A stretch of 64,000 bases of DNA from the NCBI RefSeq assembly GCF_002091955.1, contig NZ_MKKY01000020.1, forward strand, positions 51,590 to 115,589, written 5' to 3'. Below the pieces are notes generated by a model. The model was not told where the DNA came from. It ran no database searches and saw only the letters and a program-made list of their open reading frames with translations. This DNA comes from Rhodococcus sp. 1168 (GTDB lineage Bacteria; Actinomycetota; Actinomycetes; Mycobacteriales; Mycobacteriaceae). Both the position numbers and the translations under genes were made by a program. Positions 31,026 through 40,042 of this stretch are shown here, one piece after another (within the stretch, counting starts at the first letter, position 1; each line of letters begins with the position of its first letter).

Positions 31026-31071
31026 GTGTGACATCGAACACGACCTTACGTTCGAGCGATATATGTCACAC
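31026..31071. promoter_or_regulatory. Nested inverted repeat between WS/DGAT and esterase genes
   Basis: The outer arms GTGTGACAT (31026-31034) and ATGTCACAC (31063-31071) are a perfect 9-bp inverted repeat. Inner arms TCGAAC (31034-31039) and GTTCGA (31050-31055) form a second one. The site lies about 35-55 bp from the start of each divergent gene, where a dimeric repressor would cover one or both promoters. The binding protein is unknown; the TetR at 32682 is a candidate. Confidence 0.6.
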
Positions 31072-31124
31072 GCTAAGGTCCGTTAGTAGGAGTTCCAAAC
31101 AACTGCCGAATCGAGGCGAGCACG

Positions 31125-32147
31125 ATGAACACAGCGCTTACCGCACTGCGGCAGCCACAGTCGACGCCGACCCGCGCACCCCGCAGGCATGACTTACCTG
31201 GCGGAAGCTTGAGCTCACGAGCCCTTTCGACGGGTTTGCAGTACTCCATTCGACCGTTGTTGTCCCTGTGGGCCAAAGCGCCACACCTTCCGTGGCCGAT
31301 GGGACTCGTCGACTACGCAGGCATGCTGTTGCCTGCAGTGAAGGGTGCGCAGTGCAATCGGATCATGCTGGCCGATTGCTACGCCGAATGGATCCGTGCC
31401 GAAGGCGTCCGAAACGACAATGTGGTGCTGTACCTGCACGGCGGAGCGTTCATCTGCTGTGGCCTCAATACTCATCGCAGGCTGACCTCGCGGGTATCGC
31501 AGTACGTCGACGCCCCCGTACTCTCGGTCGACTATCGGATGATGCCGCGCAATCCGATCGCCCACGCGGTCGAGGACGGCGTCGACGGCTATCGTTTCCT
31601 TCTCGATTCTGGATACCGTCCGGATCAAATTTTCATCGCCGGCGACTCTGCCGGCGGTTACCTCGCCTTCATGGTCGCGTTGGCTTTGCAGACTCTGGAT
31701 CTACCGATGCCTGCAGGCATTTTTACGATGTCGCCGTTGACGGACCTGGACCCGACGAACAAGCTCGACCACGAGAACGCGTCGAAATGCGCTATTTTTC
31801 CGCCCAATGCGGTGCCTTCGTTGACAGCTTTGGCAGACAAGGTCGATGCCCGGATCGTGGTCGAAGGACAACAGGGGCCGAGGGTTTCACCGGTCGACGC
31901 CGACCTCCGCGGACTTCCGCCGGTGCTGATCCAGGCCGGCTCCGCCGAGATAGTGCTCGCCGACGCCGAGCTGATGATGGAGCGGCTCGGATCTGCGGGC
32001 GTCGATTGCGAACTGCAGGTGTGGGCGGATCAGGTGCACGTGTTTCAGGTGGCGGATTTCCTGCCTGAGTCGCACCGCGCGCTGCAACGGATCGGTGACT
32101 TCGTGCGTTCGCATGGCGCGATTCCGGTCGCGGACCGCTCCGCCTGA
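31125..32147 (+). CDS. Alpha/beta hydrolase, hormone-sensitive-lipase type esterase
   Basis: Product of 340 residues. The oxyanion-hole motif HGGAF is at 105-109 and the nucleophile elbow GDSAGG at 173-178 with Ser175. A C-terminal His in WADQVHVFQ completes the likely triad with an upstream Asp. Lip-family members of this type (LipF/LipH/LipN-like) hydrolyse short or medium acyl esters. No secretion signal is clear. ATG 31125 opens about 50 bp after the nested inverted repeat. The SRPBCC gene follows after 14 bp, so they are probably co-transcribed. Confidence 0.92.
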   Translation: MNTALTALRQPQSTPTRAPRRHDLPGGSLSSRALSTGLQYSIRPLLSLWAKAPHLPWPMGLVDYAGMLLPAVKGAQCNRIMLADCYAEWIRAEGVRNDNVVLYLHGGAFICCGLNTHRRLTSRVSQYVDAPVLSVDYRMMPRNPIAHAVEDGVDGYRFLLDSGYRPDQIFIAGDSAGGYLAFMVALALQTLDLPMPAGIFTMSPLTDLDPTNKLDHENASKCAIFPPNAVPSLTALADKVDARIVVEGQQGPRVSPVDADLRGLPPVLIQAGSAEIVLADAELMMERLGSAGVDCELQVWADQVHVFQVADFLPESHRALQRIGDFVRSHGAIPVADRSA

Positions 32148-32161
32148 GTTACCTTGTCCCC

Positions 32162-32590
32162 ATGGCAGTCACAGCGAACAAAGACGTCGATATCGATGCT
32201 GCTCCCGAGGCGGTGCTCGAGGTCCTCGCAGATGTGGAAGGGCTCCCGTCGTGGTCGCCGGTCCACAAGAAGATCGAGGTCATCGACCGTTTCGACGACG
32301 GCCGGCCCCATCACGTCAAGATGGCGGTATCGGTCCTGGGAATCAACGACGAACAGGTCGTGGAGTACACCTGGACCGATACGACTGTCAGCTGGGACCT
32401 GGTCGAGGGTTCGCAGCAGAAGGCGCAGCACGGTGAGTACACGTTGACGCCGACAGCCAAGGGCACTCATGTGGCGTTCGAGCTGACCATCGACCCGAAG
32501 GTTCCGCTTCCAGGTTTTCTTGTCAGGAAGGGCACCAAGACCATCCTCGAAGCAGCGACCGAGGGGCTGCGTCAGCAGGTCGTCGGTTGA
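32162..32590 (+). CDS. SRPBCC / polyketide cyclase-dehydrase family protein
   Basis: Product of 142 residues with the START-like SRPBCC fold pattern: VDIDAAPEAVLEVLADVEGLPSWSP at residues 9-33, then alternating strands and a long C-terminal helix (KGTKTILEAATEGLRQQVV). These proteins bind lipids or other hydrophobic ligands; mycobacterial relatives are uncharacterised. It lies 14 bp after the esterase gene and before a TetR gene, which suggests a role in lipid handling. Confidence 0.85.
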   Translation: MAVTANKDVDIDAAPEAVLEVLADVEGLPSWSPVHKKIEVIDRFDDGRPHHVKMAVSVLGINDEQVVEYTWTDTTVSWDLVEGSQQKAQHGEYTLTPTAKGTHVAFELTIDPKVPLPGFLVRKGTKTILEAATEGLRQQVVG

Positions 32591-32681
32591 TCGCCGATCG
32601 AAGCGGCGCTGAGTCGACAGCACTCACTGTCGAAGAAGCTCACTCTGCGTCGCGCCGGGATGCGTCTGCCAAAATCACTCC

Positions 32682-33302
32682 ATGACTCCATCCAAGCCAC
32701 GCCGTTACGGCGGCATGAGCGCAGACCAACGGGCAGTCCAGCGGCGCGCGAGTTTGCTCGAAGCAGGATTGGACGTGTTTGCAGCTACCGGCAAAACCGG
32801 TGCCACGATGACTGCCATCTGTAGCCGCGCCAAGCTGACAGAACGATATTTCTACGAAAGCTTCACTGGCAGAGACGATCTCCTACAGAAAGTCCTGGAC
32901 GGCATCGCCGACGAAGTTCGACAGGCGGGGTTGGCAGCGCTTAGATCGAACACCGGAACACTGGAGGAACGCGTACGAAATGCCATCTCCTCCTTCGTCA
33001 CCATCCTCACTGAAGATCCGCGCAAGGGTCGAGTTGCGATGATCGAATCCGCTGCGTTCGAGCCCCTACGAACCCACCGTCGTGCAGCTCTACGGGGCTT
33101 CGCTCAGATGGTCGCAGACGAAGCGACCCGAATGTACGGCGATCGAGCGTGGCCACCACACCAGGGAGAAATCAACGGCTTGCTGTTCGTCGGCGGCTTG
33201 GCCGAGCTGGTCACTGCATGGCTGAACGACGAGATCGCCATCACGCCCGACGAGATCGTCGACGCGGCCACCTACCAATTCACCTCCACGGCCCACCGCT
33301 GA
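32682..33302 (+). CDS. TetR family transcriptional regulator
   Basis: Product of 206 residues. The N-terminal helix-turn-helix comprises RRASLLEAGLDVFAATGKTGATMTAIC and LTERYFYESFTGRDDLL. The C-terminal helical domain is of the kind seen in regulators of fatty-acid or lipid genes. It is the last gene of the esterase-SRPBCC-TetR run, so local control of the lipid block through the inverted repeat at 31026-31071 is plausible but inferred. Convergent with rsmI. Confidence 0.88.
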   Translation: MTPSKPRRYGGMSADQRAVQRRASLLEAGLDVFAATGKTGATMTAICSRAKLTERYFYESFTGRDDLLQKVLDGIADEVRQAGLAALRSNTGTLEERVRNAISSFVTILTEDPRKGRVAMIESAAFEPLRTHRRAALRGFAQMVADEATRMYGDRAWPPHQGEINGLLFVGGLAELVTAWLNDEIAITPDEIVDAATYQFTSTAHR

Positions 33303-33318
33303 CGGCTCGGCCCAAAAC

Positions 33319-34158
33319 TTACGGCAGTGTTTCCTCCGCCGATTTACGGGAATCGAGAACGGCCTCGTACAGCTCTCTCTTGCTGACGCCGCCGACCGCC
33401 AACTCGGCACATGCATCCTTGAGCCGCATGCCCGACGCAACCAGTTCTTCTACTTCACCGATCAGATCTTCCGGTTCCGCGGTGACGGGCTGCGCTCCGG
33501 CGAGCACGACGGTGATCTCGCCGCGAACCCCGTCGGCGGCCCACGCTGCCAGCTCGCCGAGCGTGCCGCGCTTGACTTCCTCGTAGGTCTTCGTCAGCTC
33601 CCTGCAGACCGCAGCACGTCGATCCGGGCCGAGGACTGTCACGGCGTCGTCGAGACTGGCAGCGAGTCGATGAGGCGCCTCGAAGAACACGCAGGCACGC
33701 GATTCCGTCCGCAAGGACTCGAAAAAGGTTCGCCGCTGGCCCTGCTTGCGCGGCGGGAACCCGTCGAAACAGAACCGTTCGACGGGTAGTCCGGACAGCG
33801 CGAGTGCGGTGGTCACCGCGGAAGGGCCCGGCAGACAGGTGACCGGAAGGTCGGCGTCGACGCAGGCGGCCACCAGCCGGTACCCCGGGTCACTCACCGA
33901 TGGCATGCCCGCGTCGGTGACCAACAAGACCGACTTCTCGGCACGAACCGCGTCGAGCAGTCCGGGAAGACGCGCGGTTTCGACCTGGTCATAGAAGCTG
34001 ATCACCTTGCCGGTGATGGCCACTCCGAGCGAACTCGCCAGCTGTTTGGTTCTTCGGGTGTCTTCTGCTGCGACGACGTCGGCCGTGGCCAGTGCGTCGC
34101 GCAGTCGCTGGGACGCATCACCCACATCGCCCATGGGTGTTGCGGCAAGGATCAGCAT
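33319..34158 (-). CDS. rsmI: 16S rRNA (cytidine1402-2'-O)-methyltransferase RsmI
   Basis: Tetrapyrrole-methylase-fold enzyme that methylates the ribose of C1402 in 16S rRNA. The 279 residues show LILAATPMGDVGDASQRL at the start (the family usually has TPIGN; here TPMGD), then AAEDTRRTKQL, SFYDQVE, VTDAGMPSVSDPGYRLVAAC, PGPSAVTTALALSGLP and FDGFPPRKQGQR. ATG 34158 is the start; longer in-frame readings cross the divergent pmt promoter. Position next to pmt equals Rv1003-Rv1002c. Confidence 0.95.
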   Translation of the reverse strand: MLILAATPMGDVGDASQRLRDALATADVVAAEDTRRTKQLASSLGVAITGKVISFYDQVETARLPGLLDAVRAEKSVLLVTDAGMPSVSDPGYRLVAACVDADLPVTCLPGPSAVTTALALSGLPVERFCFDGFPPRKQGQRRTFFESLRTESRACVFFEAPHRLAASLDDAVTVLGPDRRAAVCRELTKTYEEVKRGTLGELAAWAADGVRGEITVVLAGAQPVTAEPEDLIGEVEELVASGMRLKDACAELAVGGVSKRELYEAVLDSRKSAEETLP

Positions 34159-34218
34159 GCACCCATCATCCCCCACACCAACCTTCTCGCATTCCGCTGC
34201 GCCGCCTACGATCGGCAT

Positions 34219-35757
34219 GTGACCCTGTCGACCGATGCGCGCCCCGTCGTCAGTCCTGGGCCCACCATTGCGGCGGCCGACTTCTACCGCGACACCGATC
34301 GGCGACGCGGATGGATCGTCACGCTCGTTCTCACTGCCATCGCCGCCATCACCCGTTTCGCGATTCTGCGTTACCCCACCGATGCCGGCACACCGGTCTT
34401 CGACGAGAAGCATTACGCCCCGCAAGGATGGCAGGTACTCACCGGCGGCGGGGTCGAGGACAACCCCGCTTACGGACTCGTGGTGCATCCGCCCGTCGGC
34501 AAGCAATTGATCGCAGCCGGGGAAGCACTGTTCGGCTACAACGGTTGGGGTTGGCGTTTCTCGGCAGCCCTGTTCGGAACCCTGTTGGTACTGATCGTGA
34601 TTCGGATAGTACGGCGGATGGCGCGGTCGACGCTGGTGGGAGCGATCGCCGGCGTCCTACTGATCGCCGACGGCGTCACATTCGTCTCCTCACGCGTCGG
34701 CATGCTCGATATCTTCTTGGCGTTCTTCGTCACGGCGGCTCTGGGTTGTCTGGTGGTCGATCGAGACGACGTCCGTAAACGCATGGCGAAGGTGCGAAGC
34801 GAAGGACGTATCAAGGCAAGCGAATTCGGGCCGAGGCTCGGTGTCCGCTGGTGGCGTTTCGGCGCCGGAATCATGCTCGGTCTCGCCTGCGGAACCAAGT
34901 GGTCCGGGATGTACTTCATCGCGTTCTTCGGACTGTTGTGCGTCGGATTCGACGTCGCGGCCCGCCGCGCGAACGGAGTGTCGCGGCCATGGATCGGTAC
35001 CGCAATTCGAGACATCGGACCGTCTCTGTACGCCCTCGTCGTGGTGCCGTTGATCGTCTATTTGTGCACGTACTCAGGGTGGTTCGCCAGCGAGACCGGA
35101 GTCGACCGCCATGCCGTCGGGAATCAGATCGGTACGGGCGGGCTGTTCTCGTTCGTACCGGATGCACTGCGCTCACTGTGGTATTACAGCGGCAATGTAC
35201 TGACTTTTCACGAGGGTCTCACCAATTCGGTGGGCAACCGTCACCCATGGGAATCGAAGCCGTGGACGTGGCCGATGGGCTTACGCCCGATGCTGTACTA
35301 CTTCGCCGACGGTGAGCAAGTACAGGGCTGCTCGACGTCGTCGTGCGTCAAGGCCATCATGCTCATCGGCACGCCGGCTATGTGGTGGCTCGCGGTGCCG
35401 ATGCTCGCCTGGGGATTGTGGATGTTCCTGGTCCGGCGAGATTGGCGGTTCGCCGCAGTCATCGTCGGGTACGCCGCAGGATTTCTGCCATGGTTCATCA
35501 CGCTCGATCGGCAGATGTACTACTTCTACGCAGTCGCGATGGCACCATTCATGGTGATGGGGTTCGCGTTGATACTCGGGCAGATCATCGGCCGCGCACG
35601 CGCGTCCGCCGAACGTAGAGGCACCGGACTACTACTGGTGTGCCTCTACGTCGGTCTGGTGGTCGCGAACTTCATCTGGTTGTGGCCGATTCTGACCGCG
35701 ATGCCGATCTCGCCGGAGCTGTGGCAGCAACAACTCTGGCTGCCGAGTTGGCGCTAG
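34219..35757 (+). CDS. pmt: Protein O-mannosyltransferase (PMT family, GT39)
   Basis: Polytopic membrane enzyme of 512 residues that transfers mannose from polyprenyl-phosphate-mannose to secreted proteins. The N-terminal loop holds the acidic catalytic motif (TPVFDEKHYAPQGWQ). About eleven hydrophobic segments follow. HPPVGKQLIA and NRHPWESKPWTWPMGLRPMLYY are conserved PMT segments. The start is GTG 34219. It corresponds to Rv1002c by content and neighbours. Its stop overlaps the convergent DoxX gene by 4 nt. Confidence 0.95.
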   Translation: MTLSTDARPVVSPGPTIAAADFYRDTDRRRGWIVTLVLTAIAAITRFAILRYPTDAGTPVFDEKHYAPQGWQVLTGGGVEDNPAYGLVVHPPVGKQLIAAGEALFGYNGWGWRFSAALFGTLLVLIVIRIVRRMARSTLVGAIAGVLLIADGVTFVSSRVGMLDIFLAFFVTAALGCLVVDRDDVRKRMAKVRSEGRIKASEFGPRLGVRWWRFGAGIMLGLACGTKWSGMYFIAFFGLLCVGFDVAARRANGVSRPWIGTAIRDIGPSLYALVVVPLIVYLCTYSGWFASETGVDRHAVGNQIGTGGLFSFVPDALRSLWYYSGNVLTFHEGLTNSVGNRHPWESKPWTWPMGLRPMLYYFADGEQVQGCSTSSCVKAIMLIGTPAMWWLAVPMLAWGLWMFLVRRDWRFAAVIVGYAAGFLPWFITLDRQMYYFYAVAMAPFMVMGFALILGQIIGRARASAERRGTGLLLVCLYVGLVVANFIWLWPILTAMPISPELWQQQLWLPSWR

Positions 35758-36191
35758 CGGCGTTTGCGCATTTTCGTGAAGCTCGTTCTACCTCCGGAGA
35801 CCCCGTCGAGGCTGAATCGTCCGGCACCGACTGCCGCCGACAACAAAGATCCGACCCCGAGCGCTACTACCAATTCGTAGCCACCCTCGCCGACGAAGAC
35901 CCCCATGTCGTAGTGCACGAACAAGAATGCACCCAGCATGTCGACGAAGAGCAGAATGCCGACGATCGGAGTGAAGATGCCGAGAACCAGTGCGACTCCG
36001 CCGATGAGCTCGACGAAGGTTGCGAAATAGGCGGAGAGCCCAGGTAGAGGCACGCCCATTCCGTCGAAGCCGGCTTTCGTGGCGTCGAGACCGTTGGCGT
36101 TGAGTTTCTGCCAACCGTGTGCGATGAAAACGATGCCGAGCCCGATTCGGGCAACCAGCGTTGCGACGTCACGGAAGATGTTCGAGTTCAT
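35754..36191 (-). CDS. DoxX family membrane protein
   Basis: Small integral membrane protein of 145 residues with four predicted helices. LVARIGLGIVFIAHGWQKL at the N-terminus and LSAYFATFVELIGGVALVLG are typical DoxX segments. Some mycobacterial DoxX proteins act in oxidative-stress complexes with SodA and SseA; no such partner is next to this gene. The end is a Lys/Arg-rich tail. It lies in the same direction as the GntR and NAD-binding genes upstream. Confidence 0.88.
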   Translation of the reverse strand: MNSNIFRDVATLVARIGLGIVFIAHGWQKLNANGLDATKAGFDGMGVPLPGLSAYFATFVELIGGVALVLGIFTPIVGILLFVDMLGAFLFVHYDMGVFVGEGGYELVVALGVGSLLSAAVGAGRFSLDGVSGGRTSFTKMRKRR

Positions 36192-36252
36192 ATATCAATT
36201 CCTTCGGGGCGGCAGCGAGACACGGAGACTTTGTCACGATCAGGTTGAAGCG

Positions 36253-36612
36253 TCAACTTGCAGCCAGTGCATTATCTACGAGATCTCGCACTCGCTGGTC
36301 GGACAAACCCAATGCCCGAAGCTCTGCCACGTACGTCATCGCCGCCCGGGCGGCACTGTCTTCGGTGGGATCACCTCCGGAAGCGATGAATGTGCCGAGC
36401 CGGCCTCGAGCCTCGATGACTCCCTGCTGCTCCAGTTCCCGGTAAGCCTTCGCGACCGTGTGCGGCGCTATGGAAAGCTCCGCGGCCAGGCCCCGGACCG
36501 TCGGAATCTTCGTCTCCGCGATCAATTCTCCGCTTCGCACCAGATCGAGAATTTCAATGCGGAGCTGCTCGTACAGTGGGGTTTTGGATGCTGGATCGAG
36601 GTGCACTCGCAT
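36253..36612 (-). CDS. GntR family regulator, short YtrA type
   Basis: Product of 119 residues. The N-terminal winged helix-turn-helix (PLYEQLRIEILDLVRSGEL, PTVRGLAAELSIAPHTVAKAYRELEQQGVI) is followed by only a 40-residue helical tail, as in the YtrA subfamily that controls ABC exporters. No ABC transporter is adjacent. ATG 36612 has AAAGGATCC upstream; the longer in-frame reading overlaps the preceding gene. Likely co-transcribed with the upstream NAD-binding gene (40-bp gap). Confidence 0.88.
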   Translation of the reverse strand: MRVHLDPASKTPLYEQLRIEILDLVRSGELIAETKIPTVRGLAAELSIAPHTVAKAYRELEQQGVIEARGRLGTFIASGGDPTEDSAARAAMTYVAELRALGLSDQRVRDLVDNALAAS

Positions 36613-36652
36613 ATGGATCCTTTGCTCTGGTGCCCCTGCAGAACCAGGACAG

Positions 36653-37309
36653 TCAGAGGGCATCTTCCAGGCGTACACCACCAGAAGTCAACATCAGGGT
36701 CTTCCCGATCGTCGACGGCGTTTCGATCAACGCGGCAATCACCTTTGCAACATCCCCGCGCGGCACCGTCCCTCGCTCGAGCGGCGGCTCGGACAAGGCA
36801 ATATGCGCCGTCGCGTCCTCGTCGGTCAATCCGCCGGGACGAAGGATGGTCCAATCGAGTTTCGATCTGGCTTTCAAATCCTCTTCGGCCGCCGTCTTGG
36901 CAGCCATGTATTCCTTCCAGCTGTCCTCGGCGTCATCGGCTACCGGCTCACCTGCGCCGAAGGAACTGATCTGAACGAAACGCTTGACTCCGGCCCTCTC
37001 CGCGGCGTCGGCCAGCAGCACCGAACCTGCTCGGTCCACCGAATCCTTTCTCGCGGCCCCGCCCGATCCACCCGATCCGGCAGCGAACACGGCCGCGTCG
37101 GCGCCAGCGAGAACCTCGGCTACCTCGTCGACCGTCGCTGTTTCCAGATCGAGCACCACGGGAAGCGCACCCAGCGCTTCCACCGCACTCTCGTGTTCGG
37201 GGTTGCGAATCAATGCGACCGCGCGGTCGCCATGCGCAGTGAGCACCTGAATCAAGTGCTGAGCGATCTTTCCGTGGCCTCCAGCGATAACTACTCTCAG
37301 ATCCGTCAT
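36653..37309 (-). CDS. NAD(P)-binding Rossmann protein, atypical SDR
   Basis: Product of 218 residues related to YwnB/NmrA-like atypical short-chain dehydrogenases. VVIAGGHGKIAQHLIQVL near residues 6-23 is the nucleotide-binding loop. ADAAVFAAGSGG, FVQISSFGA and YMAAKTAAEEDL correspond to later cofactor and active-site segments. LDWTILRPGGL is a hallmark of the subfamily. The true substrate is unknown. It is divergent from the ArsC-like gene with a 36-bp gap. Confidence 0.9.
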   Translation of the reverse strand: MTDLRVVIAGGHGKIAQHLIQVLTAHGDRAVALIRNPEHESAVEALGALPVVLDLETATVDEVAEVLAGADAAVFAAGSGGSGGAARKDSVDRAGSVLLADAAERAGVKRFVQISSFGAGEPVADDAEDSWKEYMAAKTAAEEDLKARSKLDWTILRPGGLTDEDATAHIALSEPPLERGTVPRGDVAKVIAALIETPSTIGKTLMLTSGGVRLEDAL

Positions 37310-37345
37310 GTCCAGTCGCCTACCCTGGTGGCAGAATCAACAAAC

Positions 37346-37693
37346 ATGGCATCTACTGCGATTATTTACCACAACCCACGCTGCAACACCTCTCGGACTG
37401 CGTTGAAGATCATCGAAGAATCCGGACTGGAACCGACGATCGTGAAATACCTGGACACCCCGCCGACGAAGGACGGTCTCCGCAAGCTTCTCGACGACGC
37501 GGGCCTTTCAGCGTCGCAAGCAATCCGCAAGCAGGAGCCTGTCTACAAAGAACTCGACTTGGCGCACGCCTCCGAGGACGAACTCATCAAGGCAATGGTC
37601 GAGCACCCGATTCTCATCGAACGGCCGATCGTGGTGACGGACCAGGGGACGGTCTTGGCGCGGCCAGCGGACAAGGTCCGCGAAATTCTCTGA
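37346..37693 (+). CDS. ArsC/Spx family arsenate reductase-like protein
   Basis: Glutaredoxin-coupled ArsC fold of 115 residues. YHNPRCNTSRTALKII places the catalytic Cys at residue 12. The arginine-containing HPILIERPIVV is the conserved C-terminal segment (residues about 88-98). The chain matches plasmid-type ArsC and YffB/Spx relatives in length. No arsenite pump or ArsR regulator is nearby, so a general thiol-redox role is as likely as arsenic resistance. ATG 37346; longer in-frame readings cover other genes. Confidence 0.9.
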   Translation: MASTAIIYHNPRCNTSRTALKIIEESGLEPTIVKYLDTPPTKDGLRKLLDDAGLSASQAIRKQEPVYKELDLAHASEDELIKAMVEHPILIERPIVVTDQGTVLARPADKVREIL

Positions 37694-37732
37694 TTCGCGG
37701 TTCCTCGTACGCCTCGTTGCCTGGGACGGCAC

Positions 37733-38968
37733 TCAGGCAGGGTGCTCGAGCGAATCCCGCGCCACGGGGCAGGACATGCACCGCGGACCGCCACGTCCGG
37801 AGCCCAATTCCGAACCACTGATCCGCAGCACCTCGATGCCCGACGCCTCCAGCCTGGCGTTGGTCTCGACGTTGCGCTCGTAAGCGACGACGACACCGGG
37901 GGCAAGGGCGAGGGTGTTGTTGCCGTCGTCCCATTGCTCGCGTTCGGCAGTGACATGATCTAGTCCGGTATCGATGACTCGGAGCTTGCCGATTCCCATC
38001 GCGTCCGCTGCAGCCTCCAGAAACGGATCGGCACCGCGGATGGAAACGCCGGTGTCTTCTCGACGAATCGTGTACGCCGACAGGGTGTCCTGAATGGCCG
38101 GATACATCACGACGGCATCGACGTCGACCATCGTGCACACGGTGTCCAGATGCATGGATGCACGCTCCTGCGCGATCGGAACGACCAGCACCGTATGTGC
38201 CAAGTCATCCTCGATCAGGCTGCGAGACAATGCTTCTGCACCGGCAGGAGTGGTGCGCTCCCCCACCCCGACGGCCACCACACCCGGGGCGAGCAGCAGC
38301 ACATCGCCTCCTTCGACCGGGGCGGTCCGCGACTCGTAGGCGCGCCGAATACCGAGAAACCTCGGATGGAACGCATAGATCAGATCGGTCAGGGTCGTCT
38401 CGCGAAGACGTGCAGGCAACGCCAGGGACGTGATCGCGACGCGGTTCCCGATCCAGAACGACGAGTCACGCGTGAACAGTAGATTCGGCAGCGGGTCGAT
38501 GATGAAATCCGCTCCATGGTGCATCCGACGCACCAGTGACGACCCACTGAGTTCGGGGTTACCGCTCTCCGCTTCCAGAAGTTCGTCGAACGTCATGCCT
38601 GCCATGAGGATCTGCGCCAACTCCGCTGCAGGGACCTCTCGCAGATGTACGGAAAGATCGTGCGCCAACGCGCGACCGAGACGCCGCTCGTTCACCGCCG
38701 CCGAAATGCCCTGCATTCGCGCTGCTCCGCTGACCGTCATCGCCTCGGTGAGCAACGTCGCCAACAACAGCACTTCGACGTCGCGGCCGCGTAGCAGTTC
38801 CGCGAATGCGTCGTGTTCCTCCTGCGCTCGATCGACCCACGGGATGCCGTCGAACAGCAGTTGATCACTGTTGCGGGGTGTGAGGCGTCGCAGTTCGTCG
38901 CCCGGGCGGTGAAGCATCACCGTACGTAGCGTTCCGACCTCGGAATCAGCGCCGAGTTCTGCAGTCAT
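37733..38968 (-). CDS. arcA: Arginine deiminase
   Basis: Hydrolyses arginine to citrulline and ammonia. About 411 residues. [21 protein letters not shown] near the start, [15 protein letters not shown] and [22 protein letters not shown] are family motifs. The catalytic Cys lies near residue 397 in [12 protein letters not shown], about 14 residues before the end. No arcB, arcC or antiporter gene follows, so this is not a full arginine-deiminase operon; the isolated gene matches Rv1001. ATG 38968 or GTG 38971 are equally possible starts. Confidence 0.96.
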   Translation of the reverse strand: MTAELGADSEVGTLRTVMLHRPGDELRRLTPRNSDQLLFDGIPWVDRAQEEHDAFAELLRGRDVEVLLLATLLTEAMTVSGAARMQGISAAVNERRLGRALAHDLSVHLREVPAAELAQILMAGMTFDELLEAESGNPELSGSSLVRRMHHGADFIIDPLPNLLFTRDSSFWIGNRVAITSLALPARLRETTLTDLIYAFHPRFLGIRRAYESRTAPVEGGDVLLLAPGVVAVGVGERTTPAGAEALSRSLIEDDLAHTVLVVPIAQERASMHLDTVCTMVDVDAVVMYPAIQDTLSAYTIRREDTGVSIRGADPFLEAAADAMGIGKLRVIDTGLDHVTAEREQWDDGNNTLALAPGVVVAYERNVETNARLEASGIEVLRISGSELGSGRGGPRCMSCPVARDSLEHPA

Positions 38969-39022
38969 CACTCAACCGTAATGCGCTGTGCGCAGACTTG
39001 GGTCATTCGCTGAACTGCCGAA

Positions 39023-39868
39023 CTACTTTCGAAGCAGCTTGCTGAACTGATCGTTGGCCTTCTGCAGCACGAATTCGTACGGTGGTGCGAACTTGCGAGC
39101 CCACCAGTAGGCGAACCGAATGTCGTTGGACGAGTAGACCAGATAGCGATTCTTCACTATGCCCGCAAGGATCGCCTCGGCTACCTTCTCCGGCTCGACG
39201 GCACGCGCCTCGAACCGATGTTGCAGCTTCTGCACTCGCGGATCGTCACGGTCGACGCCCGCGATGTCCACGGTGTCGACCAATCCTGTCTTGACTCCAC
39301 CTGGCACGACGAGACTTACCCCAATGCCGTGCCGCTTCAGGTCGTATCGGAGCACCTCCGATGCGCCGCGCAGACCGTATTTGCTCGCACTGTAGGCGGC
39401 GTGCCAAGGCAAGGGGATCAGCCCGGCCGCCGAGGAGACGTTCACCAGGTGCCCACCCCGGCCGGCTTTCACCATCGGCGGTAGGAAGTTCTCGATGACA
39501 TGGATCGGCCCCATCAGATTTACATCGATCATGGACTTCCAGTGCCGATGCTCGAGATTTTCCACGGTTCCCCACGCGGCAATTCCAGCGACGTTCATGA
39601 CGATGTCGAGGCTGCCGAGAGCGGAATGGACTTCATCTGCGAATGCAGTCACATCTTCGAACACGGAAATATCGAATGCCTTTGAGCAAGAGACGTTTCC
39701 ACCCGCGCCCCGGACGGCGTCGACGGTACCCTTCAGACTTACGTCGTTGATATCGGTGAGTACGAGTTCGGCACCTGCCGCACCGGCAGCGAGCGCTGTC
39801 GCACGGCCGATCCCGCTCCCTGCACCGGTGATGAACGTCTTCTTACCGCTTAAATCGGTGATGCCCAT
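39023..39868 (-). CDS. Short-chain dehydrogenase/reductase
   Basis: Classical SDR of 281 residues. The cofactor motif is TGAGSGIGRA near residues 15-24 and NVAGIAAWG near 93-101. Catalytic residues are Ser in NVSSAAGLIPLP and the YSASK motif (AAYSASKYGLRG). The C-terminal extension (IRFAYWWARKFAPPYEFVLQKANDQFSKLL) resembles mycobacterial SDRs that act on hydrophobic substrates. A specific substrate cannot be named. Divergent from the sulfite-oxidase-like gene. Confidence 0.92.
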   Translation of the reverse strand: MGITDLSGKKTFITGAGSGIGRATALAAGAAGAELVLTDINDVSLKGTVDAVRGAGGNVSCSKAFDISVFEDVTAFADEVHSALGSLDIVMNVAGIAAWGTVENLEHRHWKSMIDVNLMGPIHVIENFLPPMVKAGRGGHLVNVSSAAGLIPLPWHAAYSASKYGLRGASEVLRYDLKRHGIGVSLVVPGGVKTGLVDTVDIAGVDRDDPRVQKLQHRFEARAVEPEKVAEAILAGIVKNRYLVYSSNDIRFAYWWARKFAPPYEFVLQKANDQFSKLLRK

Positions 39869-39938
39869 GTCGGTGTCTCTTCTCCCCCACTCTCGGTGGC
39901 GTCCTGCTGTGCGTTCCTAGCCGCACCTTACGCGTCGA

Positions 39939-39998
39939 CCGAGTTGTCACGGGGAACACCGAGTTGTCACAGGAAACACCGAGTTGTCACAGGACACA
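39939..39998 (+). repeat. Three tandem 20-bp repeats upstream of the molybdopterin oxidoreductase gene
   Basis: Three head-to-tail 20-bp units begin at 39939, 39959 and 39979, each opening CCGAGTTGTCAC and differing only in the last 8 bases. They end 45 bp before the ATG at 40043. A 20-bp period is close to two helical turns, so the units would face the same side of DNA, as in a multi-site operator. Confidence 0.85.
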
Positions 39999-40042
39999 AA
40001 ATCGGAGGACACTTCCAGAGCAGACAAGACGAGGAGCTGACC

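Noticed and set aside
37346..37693. Arsenic-resistance locus
   Set aside because: The ArsC-like gene has no arsR, arsB/acr3 or arsenite-related neighbours; the assignment is limited to the fold family.
37733..38968. Arginine deiminase operon
   Set aside because: Only arcA is present; no ornithine carbamoyltransferase, carbamate kinase or antiporter gene adjoins it.
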